This document shows, piece by piece, positions 1 through 8,740 of a stretch of DNA of 64,000 nucleotides. Source of the DNA: Actinocatenispora sp963805605 (GTDB taxonomy: Bacteria > Actinomycetota > Actinomycetes > Mycobacteriales > Micromonosporaceae); contig CAWDUX010000003.1 in assembly GCA_963805605.1 (NCBI GenBank), forward strand, positions 558,001-622,000. Reading direction: 5' to 3'. Each line of letters starts with the position of its first letter. Positions within the stretch are counted from its first letter, which is position 1. The notes under the pieces are model-generated. The model was given only the letters and a program-made list of their open reading frames with translations. It did no database searches and had not been told where the DNA came from. The position numbers were made by a program, and so were the translations under genes.

Positions 1-389
1 GATGGTGCTGGCCAACGCGGGCGGCGCTGGCCGGCGCGGCGAAGGACGTACACGGCGTGGCGTACGTCGGCACCGAGGCGCCGGAGGGCGCGGCCGGCAA
101 CGACGTGCGGACCCTGGCCCAGGAGATCCGGGGCCGGATCGATCCGGGCCGGCCGGCGGTGGTCGCGGTCGGTGCCCGCTCCGGCGGCAAGGCGTCGCTG
201 GTGGTGGCCGTCAACGCGGCCGCCCGTTCGGCCGGGATCTCGGCGACGGAACTGGTCAAGGGCGCGTTGTCCGGGCGGGGCGGCGGCAGCGCCGACCTGG
301 CCCAGGGCGGTGGGCTGCCCGCCGACGCGGCGCCCGGTCTGCTGGTCGCGGTCGAGGATCTGGTGGCGAAGACCACCCATTCGGCCTGA
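1..389 (+). CDS. alaS: Alanine--tRNA ligase, C-terminal fragment
   Basis: This is the 3' end of a gene that begins before the window. The roughly 128 visible residues form the C-terminal DHHA1-type domain of alanyl-tRNA synthetase, ending with a glycine-rich segment that reads GGGSADLAQGGG. That segment corresponds to the GGGKGG/GGGRPDMAQ-type loop conserved near the end of AlaS. The enzyme charges tRNA-Ala in the cytoplasm, and this domain helps tRNA binding and dimerisation. The stop codon is TGA at 387-389. The following gene is ruvX, the usual alaS-ruvX-mltG-aroE order in actinomycetes, which supports the call. The catalytic and editing domains lie outside the window and cannot be checked. 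Confidence 0.9.
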   Translation, partial: WCWPTRAALAGAAKDVHGVAYVGTEAPEGAAGNDVRTLAQEIRGRIDPGRPAVVAVGARSGGKASLVVAVNAAARSAGISATELVKGALSGRGGGSADLAQGGGLPADAAPGLLVAVEDLVAKTTHSA

Positions 390-397
390 GTGGCACG

Positions 398-880
398 ATG
401 AGTGAGCAGCCGGCGCCGTTTCGCAGAGGAGTGCGGTTGGGGATCGACGTCGGTACGGTCCGGATCGGGGTGTCCTGTTCCGATCCGGACGGTCTGCTCG
501 CCTCCCCGGTCCGTACCGTCGCCCGGGACCAGCGCGCCGATCGGGCCGACACCGAGCAGGCCACCGATCTGTCGGAGCTTGCCCAATTGGTCGTGGAGTA
601 CGACCCTGTGGAAGTGGTGGTTGGACTTCCACTGACCCTCAGCGGCCAGGAGAGCTACGCGGCGCGTGACGCGCGCCGTTACGCGCAGCGACTGGCGGCA
701 CGGATTCAGCCGGTTCCGGTCCAGTTTGTCGATGAACGGCTGTCGACCGCGGTAGCACACCGTAGGCTGTCCGATCGAGGCGTGCGTGGAAAACGGCGCC
801 GCGCGGTGGTGGACCAGGCCGCTGCCGTAGAGATCCTGCAGTCCTGGCTCGACGCGCAGCGGAGGCGGACGGATGCTTGA
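398..880 (+). CDS. ruvX: Putative pre-16S rRNA nuclease / Holliday junction resolvase (YqgF/RuvX family)
   Basis: The 160-residue product has the RNase H-like YqgF fold. It starts GIDVGTVRIGV (DxG motif with the first catalytic aspartate), has VVVGLPLTLSG in the middle, and ends with FVDERLST followed by a D-x-AAA-x-ILQ segment. Members process the 5' end of 16S rRNA and were first annotated as Holliday junction resolvases. The ATG at 398 gives the usual family length; the same frame is open much further upstream, but that part overlaps alaS and has no family similarity. It sits 8 nt after alaS, and its last 8 nt overlap mltG, so the three genes are probably co-transcribed and coupled. Confidence 0.9.
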   Translation: MSEQPAPFRRGVRLGIDVGTVRIGVSCSDPDGLLASPVRTVARDQRADRADTEQATDLSELAQLVVEYDPVEVVVGLPLTLSGQESYAARDARRYAQRLAARIQPVPVQFVDERLSTAVAHRRLSDRGVRGKRRRAVVDQAAAVEILQSWLDAQRRRTDA

Positions 881-2033
881 CGAGCTGGAACTCGCCTACG
901 ACGACAGTGACGCCGATCTACGCCCGGGTCGGCACCGACGTCGACGCAAAGGCGGACGTTCGGTGTTCGCCCTGCTGATGGTGGTGGCGCTGCTCGCAGT
1001 GCTCGGTCTCGGGGGCTACTGGGGAGTCAGCAAGGTCCGAGGGTTCTTCAGCGCCGACGATTACGCCGGCTCCGGGCAGGGCACCGTGCAGGTCCAGGTA
1101 CGCACCGGCGAGGGGCTGGCCGAGATCGCCAACACCCTCTACAACAAGGGCGTGGTGAAGAGCGCCCAGGCGTTCGTGGACGCCTCCCAGAACAACCCGA
1201 ACGCCACCAACATCCAGCCCGGCTTCTACCAGCTACACAAGCAGATGCAGGCGTCGCTGGCGTTGACGGCGCTGCTGGATCTGAAGAACCGGATCTCCAC
1301 CAAGGTGACGATTCCGGAAGGCAAGGCCACGAACGCCACGTTGGCGCTGCTGGCCAAGGCGTTGAAGCTGCCGTTGGGTGACTTCCAGAAGGCGGTGAAG
1401 GACCCGGCGTCGCTGGGGGTGCCGAAGAACTGGTTTACCCGTGAGGACGACAAGTCCTCCGCCGGCACGATCGAGGGCTTCCTGTACCCGGACACCTACC
1501 AGTTCGATCCGGGTACCACGGCCAAGGACGCGTTGAGTGAGATGGTCAGCCGGTTCATGCAGAACGCCACCGCCAGCACTCTGGACAAGCCGGCCGGTAT
1601 CACACCCTACGAGGCGTTGATCGTGGCGTCACTGGTGCAGGCGGAGGGCATCCCCAAGGACATGCCGAAGGTGGCCCGGGTCATCTACAACCGCCTGCAG
1701 GCACCTGACGAGTATCTGCACAAGTTGCAGTTCGACTCGACCACCAACTACTGGCTGGACATGACCGGCAAGGGCGCCAAGCAGTCGAGCAAGTTGCTGG
1801 AGAGCGAACTGCACAACCCGAAGAACACCTACAGCACGCACGTGTACGCGGGCCTGCCGCCGGGGCCGATCGACAGTCCGGGCGCGGAGGCGATGAAGGC
1901 CGCGACCCATCCTGCCCACGGCAACTGGCTGTACTTCGTGCGGATCCAGAAGGACGGGACCTCGGCGTTCACCAACGACTACGACCAGCATCAGCGCAAC
2001 ATTGCGAAAGCTCAGGAGAACGGGGCCGGCTAG
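873..2033 (+). CDS. mltG: Endolytic murein transglycosylase MltG (YceG family)
   Basis: This 386-residue protein has a basic cytoplasmic N-terminus (RPGRHRRRRKGGR), one membrane segment at about residues 30-55, and a periplasmic-side YceG domain. The catalytic glutamate is expected at residue 258 in SLVQAEG, followed by the family motif MPKVARVIYNRL. MltG cleaves nascent glycan strands and sets their length near the membrane. The late sequence (Y-x-T-Y-x-G-LPPGPI) matches the family signature NTYxxxGLPPGPI. ATG at 873 overlaps the end of ruvX. The C-terminus runs to the gene end without extra domains. Confidence 0.93.
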   Translation: MLDELELAYDDSDADLRPGRHRRRRKGGRSVFALLMVVALLAVLGLGGYWGVSKVRGFFSADDYAGSGQGTVQVQVRTGEGLAEIANTLYNKGVVKSAQAFVDASQNNPNATNIQPGFYQLHKQMQASLALTALLDLKNRISTKVTIPEGKATNATLALLAKALKLPLGDFQKAVKDPASLGVPKNWFTREDDKSSAGTIEGFLYPDTYQFDPGTTAKDALSEMVSRFMQNATASTLDKPAGITPYEALIVASLVQAEGIPKDMPKVARVIYNRLQAPDEYLHKLQFDSTTNYWLDMTGKGAKQSSKLLESELHNPKNTYSTHVYAGLPPGPIDSPGAEAMKAATHPAHGNWLYFVRIQKDGTSAFTNDYDQHQRNIAKAQENGAG

Positions 2034-2035
2034 GG

Positions 2036-2869
2036 GTGGACGGACCTTACCGGGCCGCGGTACTAGGCAGACCGGTCGGGCATTCGCTGTCCCCGGTGGT
2101 GCACCGCGCCGGCTTCGCGGCGGCCGGCCTGACGGGCTGGCGCTATGACGCCTACGACGTCGGCGAGAACGAACTCGCCGGCTTCGTGGCCGCTCTCGGA
2201 CCCCAGTGGGCCGGCCTGTCGCTGACCATGCCGCTCAAACAGGTCGCGCTCACCGTCGCCGAGGAGGTCACCGAGACCGCACGGCTGCTCGGCGCGGCCA
2301 ACACCCTGCTGCTGCGCGACGGTCAGCGCCGCGCGGACAACACCGACGCTCCCGGCCTGGTGGATGCGCTGGCCGGGGCGGGCATCACCCGGGCGCGTCA
2401 TGTCGCTGTGCTCGGGGCCGGCGGCACCGCCCGGGGTGCGTTGTACGCCGCCGCCCAGCTGGGCGCCGAGCGGGTGAGCGTGTACGCCCGCCGGCCGGAG
2501 GCGGTGCGCCAACTCGACGACGTCGCCGCCGGGCTCGGTCTGCAGCTGGCCGGGGAACGGTGGCGCTCTCCCGCCGCGGCCGGGGACGCCGACGTGGTGA
2601 TCTCGACGGTGCCGGCAGCGCCGGCCGGTGACTTCGCGGTTACCGTACGGTGGCGGCCGGACGCTACCGTCTTCGACGTGCTCTACACCCCGTGGCCCAC
2701 CCGACTTGCGAAGGCGGCAACTGCCGCGGGCGCCCGCGTACTGGGCGGTCGTGACCTGCTGTTGGCTCAGGCCGTCCGCCAGTTCGAGCAGTTTACCGCG
2801 CTACCCGCGCCGCGTGCCGCGATGCGTTCGGCCCTGGCGGCCGCCGGGCACCCGGTCAGCGTCCGCTAG
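2036..2869 (+). CDS. aroE: Shikimate dehydrogenase (NADP+)
   Basis: The 277-residue product reduces 3-dehydroshikimate to shikimate in aromatic amino-acid synthesis. The N-terminal substrate domain begins AAVLGRPVGHSLSPVVHRAGF, and the catalytic pair is Lys68 in TMPLK and Asp104 in NTDAPG. The nucleotide-binding loop VLGAGGTARGALYA lies near residue 125. The gene starts with GTG two bases after the mltG stop. It opens the aro gene group in this window, separated from aroC by the prepilin peptidase gene. Confidence 0.93.
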   Translation: MDGPYRAAVLGRPVGHSLSPVVHRAGFAAAGLTGWRYDAYDVGENELAGFVAALGPQWAGLSLTMPLKQVALTVAEEVTETARLLGAANTLLLRDGQRRADNTDAPGLVDALAGAGITRARHVAVLGAGGTARGALYAAAQLGAERVSVYARRPEAVRQLDDVAAGLGLQLAGERWRSPAAAGDADVVISTVPAAPAGDFAVTVRWRPDATVFDVLYTPWPTRLAKAATAAGARVLGGRDLLLAQAVRQFEQFTALPAPRAAMRSALAAAGHPVSVR

Positions 2870-2878
2870 CGCCGCGCC

Positions 2879-3565
2879 ATGACCTCAGGCGTGCTGCTGG
2901 CCTCTGTCGGTTGCGCGGGCGTCGGCGCGGCGGTGGGCCCGGCTCTGGCCGCCGCGGCCGGCCGGGTGCCAGGAGTGTCACGTCACCGGCGCCGCCGCAT
3001 GTTGGTATCCGCGCTGACCGCAGGGGCGTTCGGGGTCGTGGCGGCGGGACTGCTGCCCGATCCGGCGCGCCGGTCGGCGTTGCCGGCGTTTCTGGTACTG
3101 ACCGCGGTCGGGGTGGCGTTGAGCGTGATCGACCTGGATGTGCACCGGCTACCCGACAAGCTCACGCTGCCCAGCTATCCGGTGGTTGCGACGCTGCTGG
3201 TACCCGCCAGCCTGCTGGGTGCCGCCGCGGTCGGGTGGCCGGGCATGCTGCGCGCCGGCTGCGGCGCGCTCGTCGCCGCTGGTCTGTACGTGCTGTTGTG
3301 CCTCGCCCCGGGCGCCCGGCTGGGGTTCGGCGACGTGAAACTGGCCGGGTTGTTGGGGCTGGCGTTGGCCTGGCTGTCCTGGCGCACCCTGGTGGTCGGG
3401 TTGGTTCTGGGTTTCACTCTTGGTGGCGCCCACGCGCTGGTGCTGTTGTCGCTGCGCCGTACCGGCCTGCGCGGACAGTTGCCGTTCGGCCCGGCGATGC
3501 TGGCCGGAGCGCTGGTCGCGGTGCTGGTCGGTGACCGGATCGCGGCAGGTTACCTGTCGCTGTGA
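2879..3565 (+). CDS. Prepilin peptidase (A24 family leader peptidase)
   Basis: The 228-residue protein is almost entirely hydrophobic, with about six membrane segments. It carries the aspartyl protease signatures of family A24: the first aspartate in VIDLDVHRLPD near residue 85, and the second in GFGDVKLAG near residue 150, the GxGD motif. Such enzymes cut and may N-methylate type IV pilin-like or Tad/Flp pilin precursors at the membrane. It is short because it lacks the cysteine-rich N-terminal domain of Gram-negative PilD, as is usual in actinomycetes. It lies between aroE and aroC, a conserved position in this group. No pilin genes are in the window. Confidence 0.85.
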   Translation: MTSGVLLASVGCAGVGAAVGPALAAAAGRVPGVSRHRRRRMLVSALTAGAFGVVAAGLLPDPARRSALPAFLVLTAVGVALSVIDLDVHRLPDKLTLPSYPVVATLLVPASLLGAAAVGWPGMLRAGCGALVAAGLYVLLCLAPGARLGFGDVKLAGLLGLALAWLSWRTLVVGLVLGFTLGGAHALVLLSLRRTGLRGQLPFGPAMLAGALVAVLVGDRIAAGYLSL

Positions 3566-3632
3566 GCCCGCCGGGTGGGACCCGGCCGGCTGGCCGACGG
3601 CGCGCAGGCCGGTCGTGACAGACTTTCTCCTC

Positions 3633-4823
3633 GTGTTGCGTTGGTTGACTGCGGGAGAGTCGCACGGTCCCGCGCTGGTGGGCATCCTCGAGGGTGTGCC
3701 GGCCGGCGTTGAGGTGACCAGTGCTCAGATCAGCACCGAACTGGCCCGTCGCCGGCTGGGCTACGGCCGTGGTGCGCGGATGAAGTTCGAACAGGACTCG
3801 GTGGAGGTGATCGGCGGACTACGGCACGGCCGTACGCTCGGCGGCCCCTTCGCGGTGCGGGTGGCCAACACCGAGTGGCCCAAATGGGAGCAGGTGATGA
3901 ATCCCGACCCGGTCGACGAGGACGAACTGGCCAGACAGGCACGCAACGCGCCGCTGAGTCGGCCCAGGCCCGGGCACGCCGACCTGGCCGGCATGCAGAA
4001 ATACGCGCATACCGATGCCCGGCCCATCCTGGAACGTGCCAGCGCCCGGGAGACCGCGGCCCGGGTGGCACTGGGCACGGTCGCCAAGGCGCTACTGCAG
4101 CAGGCACTGTCGGTGCAGATCATCTCGCACGTCGTCGAGCTCGGCGCGGTACGCGCGCCGGCGGACCGGTTGCCGCTGCCCGCCGACGCCGAGGCCATCG
4201 ACGCCGACCCGATGCGCTGCCTGGACCCGGACGCCAGCGCGCGGATGGTCGCCGAGGTGGACGCGGCCCGCAAGGATGCCGACACGCTCGGCGGGATCGT
4301 CGAGGTCGTCGCGTACGGGCTGCCTCCGGGGCTGGGCAGTCACGTGCAGTGGGACCGGCGGCTGGATGCCAGGTTGGCGGCCGCGCTCATGTCGATCCAG
4401 GCGATCAAGGGGGTGGAGTTCGGCGATGGGTTCACCCAGGCCCGCAGCCGCGGGTCGGTCGCGCACGACGAGATCGAACTGGTGCAGGGTAATGACCCGG
4501 TCCAGGTCCGGCGACGCACCGGCCGGGCCGGGGGCGTGGAGGGCGGCATGTCGATCGGTGAGCCGTTGCGGGTACGCGCCGCGATGAAGCCGATCTCGTC
4601 GCTGAACCGGGCGCTGGCCACGGTCGACGTGTCCACCGGTGAGCCGAGCACCGCGATCAACCAGCGTTCCGACGTGTGCGCGGTACCGGCCGGGGCGGTG
4701 GTGGCCGAGGCGATGGTGGCGCTGGTCCTGGCGGATGCGGCGGTGGAGAAGTTCGGTGGTGACTCGGTCGGCGAGCTGCGCCGTAACCTCACTGGATACC
4801 GGGACGCGCTGGTGATCGGATGA
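3633..4823 (+). CDS. aroC: Chorismate synthase
   Basis: The 396-residue product makes chorismate from 5-enolpyruvylshikimate 3-phosphate with reduced FMN. The start was set at GTG 3633 because it gives the family N-terminus VLRWLTAGESHGPAL; the frame is open further upstream but without family similarity. Other signatures are RPGHADLAG near residue 115, GSVAHDEI and the late motif EGGMSIGEPLRVRAAMKP. Its end overlaps aroK by 4 nt (ATGA). The flow aroC-aroK-aroB-aroQ gives most of the shikimate pathway in one operon. Confidence 0.95.
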   Translation: MLRWLTAGESHGPALVGILEGVPAGVEVTSAQISTELARRRLGYGRGARMKFEQDSVEVIGGLRHGRTLGGPFAVRVANTEWPKWEQVMNPDPVDEDELARQARNAPLSRPRPGHADLAGMQKYAHTDARPILERASARETAARVALGTVAKALLQQALSVQIISHVVELGAVRAPADRLPLPADAEAIDADPMRCLDPDASARMVAEVDAARKDADTLGGIVEVVAYGLPPGLGSHVQWDRRLDARLAAALMSIQAIKGVEFGDGFTQARSRGSVAHDEIELVQGNDPVQVRRRTGRAGGVEGGMSIGEPLRVRAAMKPISSLNRALATVDVSTGEPSTAINQRSDVCAVPAGAVVAEAMVALVLADAAVEKFGGDSVGELRRNLTGYRDALVIG

Positions 4824-5380
4824 GTGTCCCGAGTTCCCCGGTTCCGGTCCGCCCCGGCGTGTCCGGTCCGTACTGCGTTCTGGTCGGCCCGCCGGGTGCG
4901 GGGAAGAGTACTGTCGGCGCCTTGGTCGCGAAGCGGTTGCAGGTGGACTTCCTGGACACCGACGGCATGATCGAACAGCTCACCGGCAGAACCATCCCCG
5001 ATATCTTCATCGACGAGGGCGAGGAGCGTTTCCGGATGCTGGAACGGGACGCGGTGTCGCGTGCCCTGACCGAGCACCGCGGCGTCCTTGCCCTGGGCGG
5101 TGGGGCTGTACTGGACGCCGGTACCCGGCAGGCGCTGATGTCGCACCTGGTGGTCTTCCTGTCGGTGGAACTGCCCGACGCGGCCCGCCGGGTGGGCCTG
5201 GGGGTGGGTCGACCGCTGCTGTCGGTCAATCCCCGGGCCACGATGCGGCACATGTTGGCGCAGCGTCGGCCCTACTACGAGGAGGTTGCGGACGTGGTCG
5301 TACCCACCGACGGCATCGGTGCCGAACAGGTCGCCGAGACCGTACTGGCCGCACTTGCCGATCCGGAGGTGCAGGCGTGA
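4820..5380 (+). CDS. aroK: Shikimate kinase
   Basis: The 186-residue P-loop kinase phosphorylates shikimate at the 3-hydroxyl. The Walker A motif GPPGAGKST lies at residues 23-31, the shikimate-binding aspartate in LDTDGMIE near residue 52, the arginine-containing FRMLERDAV near residue 75, and the glycine triplet ALGGGAVLD near residue 95. The lid has RPLLS. About 18 extra N-terminal residues precede the usual start. It overlaps both aroC and aroB by 4 nt. Confidence 0.94.
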   Translation: MSVPSSPVPVRPGVSGPYCVLVGPPGAGKSTVGALVAKRLQVDFLDTDGMIEQLTGRTIPDIFIDEGEERFRMLERDAVSRALTEHRGVLALGGGAVLDAGTRQALMSHLVVFLSVELPDAARRVGLGVGRPLLSVNPRATMRHMLAQRRPYYEEVADVVVPTDGIGAEQVAETVLAALADPEVQA

Positions 5381-6489
5381 GTACCGGACAGGTGCCCAGC
5401 CGGATCGAGGTGGCCGGCGCGGCACCGTACGAGGTGCTGGTCGGCCGCGGCGTACTGGAGCAGCTGCCGGCCCTGCTGCCCGATGTGCAGCGGGTCGCGG
5501 TGGTACACGCGCCGCCGCTGACCGCGCTGGCCGGCCGGGTGGCCGAGTTGCTGCGCGAGGCCGGTCTGCGTCCGTTGCTGCTGCCGGTGCCGGACGCGGA
5601 GAAGGGCAAGACCATCGCGGTGGCCGACCAGTGCTGGGCCGAGCTCGGCCGGGCCGGGTTCACCCGGTCCGACGCGGTCGTCGGTGTCGGTGGCGGCGCG
5701 GTGACCGATCTGGCCGGGTTCGTGGCGGCCTGCTGGTTGCGCGGGGTGCGGCTGGTCCAGATACCCACCAGCCTGCTGGGCATGGTGGACGCCGCGATCG
5801 GCGGCAAGACCGGGGTGAACACCATGGCCGGTAAGAACCTGGTCGGAGCGTTCCACCCGCCGTCGGGTGTGCTGTGCGACCTGGACGTGCTGGCCACCCT
5901 CAGCCCCGAGGAACTGGTGGGCGGTCTGGCCGAGGTGGTCAAGTGCGGTTTCATCGCCGACCCGCAGATCCTGACGCTGATCGAGGGCGACCCGGCGGCG
6001 GCCCTCGACCCGGCCGGTGAGCTACTACGGGAACTGGTCGAACGCTCGGTCCGGGTCAAGGCCGACGTGGTCGGCGAGGACCTCCGCGAGTCCGGGCGCC
6101 GGATCATCCTCAACTACGGGCACACCCTCGGCCACGCGATCGAACGGCACGAGTCGTACCGGTGGCGGCACGGCCACGCCATCTCCGTGGGACTGGTGTA
6201 CGCGGCGGCCCTGGGTCACCGTCTCGGTGTGCTGGACGAGGAGACCGCGCAGCGGCATGCCCGGGTGCTGGGCTCGGTGGGACTGCCGACGAACTACCGG
6301 CCGGACGCCTTCGACGAGCTGCTGCCGGCCATGCGGGTGGACAAGAAGGCCCGCGGTGCCGCGCTGCGGTTCGTGCTGCTGCGTGGCCTGGCCGAACCCA
6401 TGGTGTTCGACGATGTCGAGCCGGCCACCCTGCGCGCGGTCTACCTGGAGCTCTTCGTACCGCCGGGGCCGGCGGCGGTGGCGCCGTGA
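5377..6489 (+). CDS. aroB: 3-dehydroquinate synthase
   Basis: This 370-residue NAD- and metal-dependent enzyme converts DAHP to 3-dehydroquinate. The glycine-rich NAD motif VGVGGGAVTDLAGFVA is near residue 105, with PTSLLGMVDAAIGGKTGVN just after it. Metal ligands are expected in AEVVKCGFIAD (Glu), GHTLGHAIE (His) and the later RHGHAISVG (His). GTG at 5377 overlaps the aroK stop as GTGA. Its end again overlaps aroQ by 4 nt, so coupling continues through the operon. Confidence 0.95.
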   Translation: MSTGQVPSRIEVAGAAPYEVLVGRGVLEQLPALLPDVQRVAVVHAPPLTALAGRVAELLREAGLRPLLLPVPDAEKGKTIAVADQCWAELGRAGFTRSDAVVGVGGGAVTDLAGFVAACWLRGVRLVQIPTSLLGMVDAAIGGKTGVNTMAGKNLVGAFHPPSGVLCDLDVLATLSPEELVGGLAEVVKCGFIADPQILTLIEGDPAAALDPAGELLRELVERSVRVKADVVGEDLRESGRRIILNYGHTLGHAIERHESYRWRHGHAISVGLVYAAALGHRLGVLDEETAQRHARVLGSVGLPTNYRPDAFDELLPAMRVDKKARGAALRFVLLRGLAEPMVFDDVEPATLRAVYLELFVPPGPAAVAP

Positions 6490-6940
6490 CCGGGCCCAGT
6501 GTGCACGTGCTCAACGGACCGAATCTGGGTCGTCTCGGTCCGCGCGAGCCCGGCGTGTACGGCAGTGCCAGCTACGCCGACCTGGTGGCAGCCTGCGAGG
6601 AGACGGGCACGCGGCTGGACCTGTCGGTGATGATTCGCCAGACCGACGCCGAGCACGAGATGCTGGGATGGCTGCACGCGGCGGCCGATGCGGGGGACGC
6701 GGTGGTGCTCAACCCGGCGGCCTGGTCCCACTACTCGGTCGCGGTACGGGACGCCTGCGCGATGCTGAGCGGTCCACTGATCGAGGTGCACCTCTCCAAC
6801 ATCCACGCCCGCGAGCAGTTCCGGCACACTCGCTGATCTCACCGCTCGCGACCGGGGTGATCTGCGGCCTGGGCCTGGACGGCTACCGACTGGCGCTCAG
6901 CCACCTCTCAGTCCGCCTGAGCGCCCCGCAGACGGACTGA
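6486..6940 (+). pseudogene. aroQ: Type II 3-dehydroquinate dehydratase, frameshifted as read
   Basis: The first frame gives VHVLNGPNLGRLGPREPGVYG at the start (catalytic Tyr in the lid), followed by NPAAWSHYSVAVRDA and EVHLSNIHAREQF. That is the trimeric AroQ fold that dehydrates 3-dehydroquinate. After FRH the frame stops at 6836, 116 residues in. The missing C-terminus (LISPLATGVICGLGLDGYRLAL) is present one frame away and runs to 6940. One base is missing near 6824-6829, where CACCAC would be expected. With that base restored the protein has the normal length of about 150 residues. A sequencing error is the simplest explanation, since aroB and aroK next door are intact. Confidence 0.88.
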
Positions 6941-6941
6941 G
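6907..6941 (+). terminator. Hairpin at the end of the aro operon
   Basis: Perfect 9-bp arms (CTCAGTCCG and CGGACTGAG) with a 17-nt loop overlap the reconstructed aroQ stop. It lies before the minus-strand SRPBCC gene, so it could end aro transcription. There is no T-run and the loop is long, so the call is weak. Confidence 0.35.
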
Positions 6942-6987
6942 AGCCTGGTCGGGTACCTCAGCCCCACCATGAGCGGCAGAGCGGAGC

Positions 6988-7454
6988 TCAGCGGGCCGCG
7001 ACGGCCGCCAGCCAGTCCGGTAGCCGGTCGAGACAGTCGCGCCAGCTGCGGGACTGGGCATCCCGGTCCTCCTCGTCGACGAACTGGTCGTGTTCCACGG
7101 TCAGTTCGGTGCCGTCGTCGACCTCGGAGAACCGGACGGTGACCCGACTGGGGTTCTCGCCACCTTCCCAGCACCAGGTGAACGCGAGCATGTCCGGTTC
7201 GTCCACGGTCAGGTACTCGCCGCTGATCGCGCTGGCCATGCTGCGGGCCACCGCGCTGGCGATCTGGTAGCGCCCACCGACCTGCGGCTCGGTCTGTACC
7301 GGGGCGCCAGCCGGGCCGGCCAGAACCAGCTGGTCAGCGCGTTCGGGTCGGTGAATGCCCGCCAGACGACCGTCGGTGGGGCGGGCACAGTGCGCATGAT
7401 GCGCACCGGCAGGATCTCGCCGGACCCGTCCTGGGCCCCCTCGGCCTGTGTCAT
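6988..7454 (-). pseudogene. SRPBCC/AHSA1-like (START-domain) protein, frameshifted as read
   Basis: The ATG at 7454 follows a good GAGGA ribosome-binding site and opens with RTVPAPPTVVWRAFTDP and SWFWPARLA. That is the N-terminal strand-helix of the Hsp90-activator-like AHSA1 family of SRPBCC hydrophobic-cavity proteins. After about 50 residues the frame fails near 7300-7304. The continuation (VGGRYQIAS, FTWCWEGGENPSRVTVRF, GTELTVEHDQF, SWRDCLDRLPDWL) is in the adjacent frame to 6988. One base added restores a protein of about 155 residues. Function of this subgroup is unknown; members bind small ligands or act as toxin/stress proteins. It stands alone on the minus strand between aroQ and efp. 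Confidence 0.75.
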
Positions 7455-7625
7455 GCGTCCTCCTCTTGCATCCACCGCCCGAGATCATCTCTCGTGCGGG
7501 CCGGTGCGGTCGAGTCGAGGCCTGCCCGAGGTCGGTAGACTTCCCGGCGTTTGTAACCTGCCTCATCCGCAGATCCGGTGGCGTCGGCGATTCCGGCGTC
7601 GGAGACGAGAGAGACACACAAGCGT

Positions 7626-8186
7626 ATGGCCACCACGAACGACCTGAAAAACGGCCTGGTACTCAACCTGGACGGCGAGCTGTGGACCGTCGTGGAGTTC
7701 CAGCACGTCAAGCCCGGCAAGGGCGGCGCGTTCGTGCGGACCACGCTGAAGAACGTGCTGTCCGGCAAGGTCGTCGACAAGACCTTCAACGCGGGCACCA
7801 AGGTCGACACCGCGACCGTGGACAAGCGCACCATGCAGTACCTGTACGCCGACGGCGAGGACTACGTCTTCATGGACTCTGGAGACCTTCGACCAGATCC
7901 CGGTGCCAGGCGCACCGTCGGCGACGCGGCCAAGTACCTGCTGCCGAGAGGCCGAGGCGACCGTCGGCCACCCACGAGGGCGTGCCGCTGTACGTCGAGC
8001 TGCCGACCAGCGTCGTACTGGAGGTCACCTACACCGAGCCGGGCCTGCAGGGCGACCGCTCGACCGGCGGCACCAAGCCGGCCACCGTCGAGACCGGCGC
8101 CACCGTGCCAGGTGCCGCTGTTCATCACCACCGGCGAGAAGATCAAGGTCGACACCCGCGACGGCCGTTACCTCGGCCGGGCCTGA
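7626..8186 (+). CDS. efp: Elongation factor P, with several compensating frameshifts
   Basis: EF-P relieves ribosome stalling at polyproline. The N-terminal KOW-like domain is clear (ATTNDLKNGLVLNLDGELW, VKPGKGGAFVRTTLKNV), as is the C-terminal OB domain (VPLFITTGEKIKVDTRDGRYLGRA). Between them the family sequence jumps frames. LETFDQIPVPG is in a second frame, VGDAAKYLLP is back in the first, and THEGVPLYVELP to ETGATV is in a third. The inferred indels are near 7878 (+1), 7911 (-1), 7947 (+1), 7966 (+1) and 8109 (+1). They sum to +3, so the frame from 7626 stays open but its middle is nonsense. The modified residue sits in PGKGGAF, in the usual place. nusB follows directly. Confidence 0.85.
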   Translation: MATTNDLKNGLVLNLDGELWTVVEFQHVKPGKGGAFVRTTLKNVLSGKVVDKTFNAGTKVDTATVDKRTMQYLYADGEDYVFMDSGDLRPDPGARRTVGDAAKYLLPRGRGDRRPPTRACRCTSSCRPASYWRSPTPSRACRATARPAAPSRPPSRPAPPCQVPLFITTGEKIKVDTRDGRYLGRA

Positions 8187-8696
8187 GTGGCCGAGAGTCG
8201 CGCCAGCCGTCAGATGCCGGCATGTCCGCCCGCCAAGGCGCGCAAGCGGGCGCTGGACGTGCTCTACGAGGCCGACCTGCGTGCCGAGCGTCCGCTCGAG
8301 GTGCTGCGCCGGCTACGTGGAGCGGATCGAGCCGCCGCGCCCGGAGCACCTGGCTACACGGTCGCCCTGGTCGAGGGGGTCGCAGCAGCAGCCGACCGGA
8401 TCGACGAGCTGATCGCCAGCTACGCCGAGGGTTGGACGCTGGAGCCGGATGCCGGTGGTGGACCGCAACCTGCCCGGATCGCCGTCTACGAGCTGCTCTA
8501 CGTCGACGAGATCGACGACGCGGTGGCGATCAGCGAGGCGGTCGAGCTGGCCACGGCAGATGTCCACCGACGAGTCGCCGCGGTTCCTCAACGGCATGCT
8601 CGGCCGGATCGCCGAGTACGCCACTCCGCGCCTGAGCGCCGGGCGTCGCAACACCACGGGATGGCATCGCAACAGAGGGACGGGGCCCACCAGTGA
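8187..8696 (+). CDS. nusB: Transcription antitermination factor NusB, with several frameshifts
   Basis: NusB binds boxA RNA with NusE and promotes rRNA antitermination. Recognisable blocks are KARKRALDVLYEADLRAERP, GYVERIEPPRPEHL, GYTVALVEGV...RIDELIASYAEGWTL, MPVVDRN, ARIAVYELLYVDEIDDAVAISEAVELA and QMSTDESPRFLNGMLGRIAEYAT. They alternate between two frames. Inferred indels are near 8306 (+1), 8352 (-1), 8444 (+1), 8473 (-1) and 8553 (+1). The single frame from GTG 8187 reaches a stop at 8696, inside the terminator. The true end is probably near 8635, where a TGA follows the last family residues. The gene starts on the base after the efp stop. Confidence 0.83.
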   Translation: MAESRASRQMPACPPAKARKRALDVLYEADLRAERPLEVLRRLRGADRAAAPGAPGYTVALVEGVAAAADRIDELIASYAEGWTLEPDAGGGPQPARIAVYELLYVDEIDDAVAISEAVELATADVHRRVAAVPQRHARPDRRVRHSAPERRASQHHGMASQQRDGAHQ

Positions 8697-8715
8697 CACG
8701 GTGGGTCCCGTCCCT
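8676..8715. terminator. Bidirectional terminator between nusB and bldD
   Basis: Two 16-nt arms (8676-8691 and 8700-8715) pair with a single G-T wobble around an 8-nt loop. They sit exactly between the convergent nusB and bldD genes, so the hairpin can stop transcription from both sides. Confidence 0.85.
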
Positions 8716-8740
8716 CGTTCTGGCTCAGCTGGCCAACAGC

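Noticed and set aside
7870..8115. Programmed ribosomal frameshifting in efp
   Set aside because: Five separate shifts of both signs with no slippery sequence, and similar changes in six neighbouring genes, point to sequence error.
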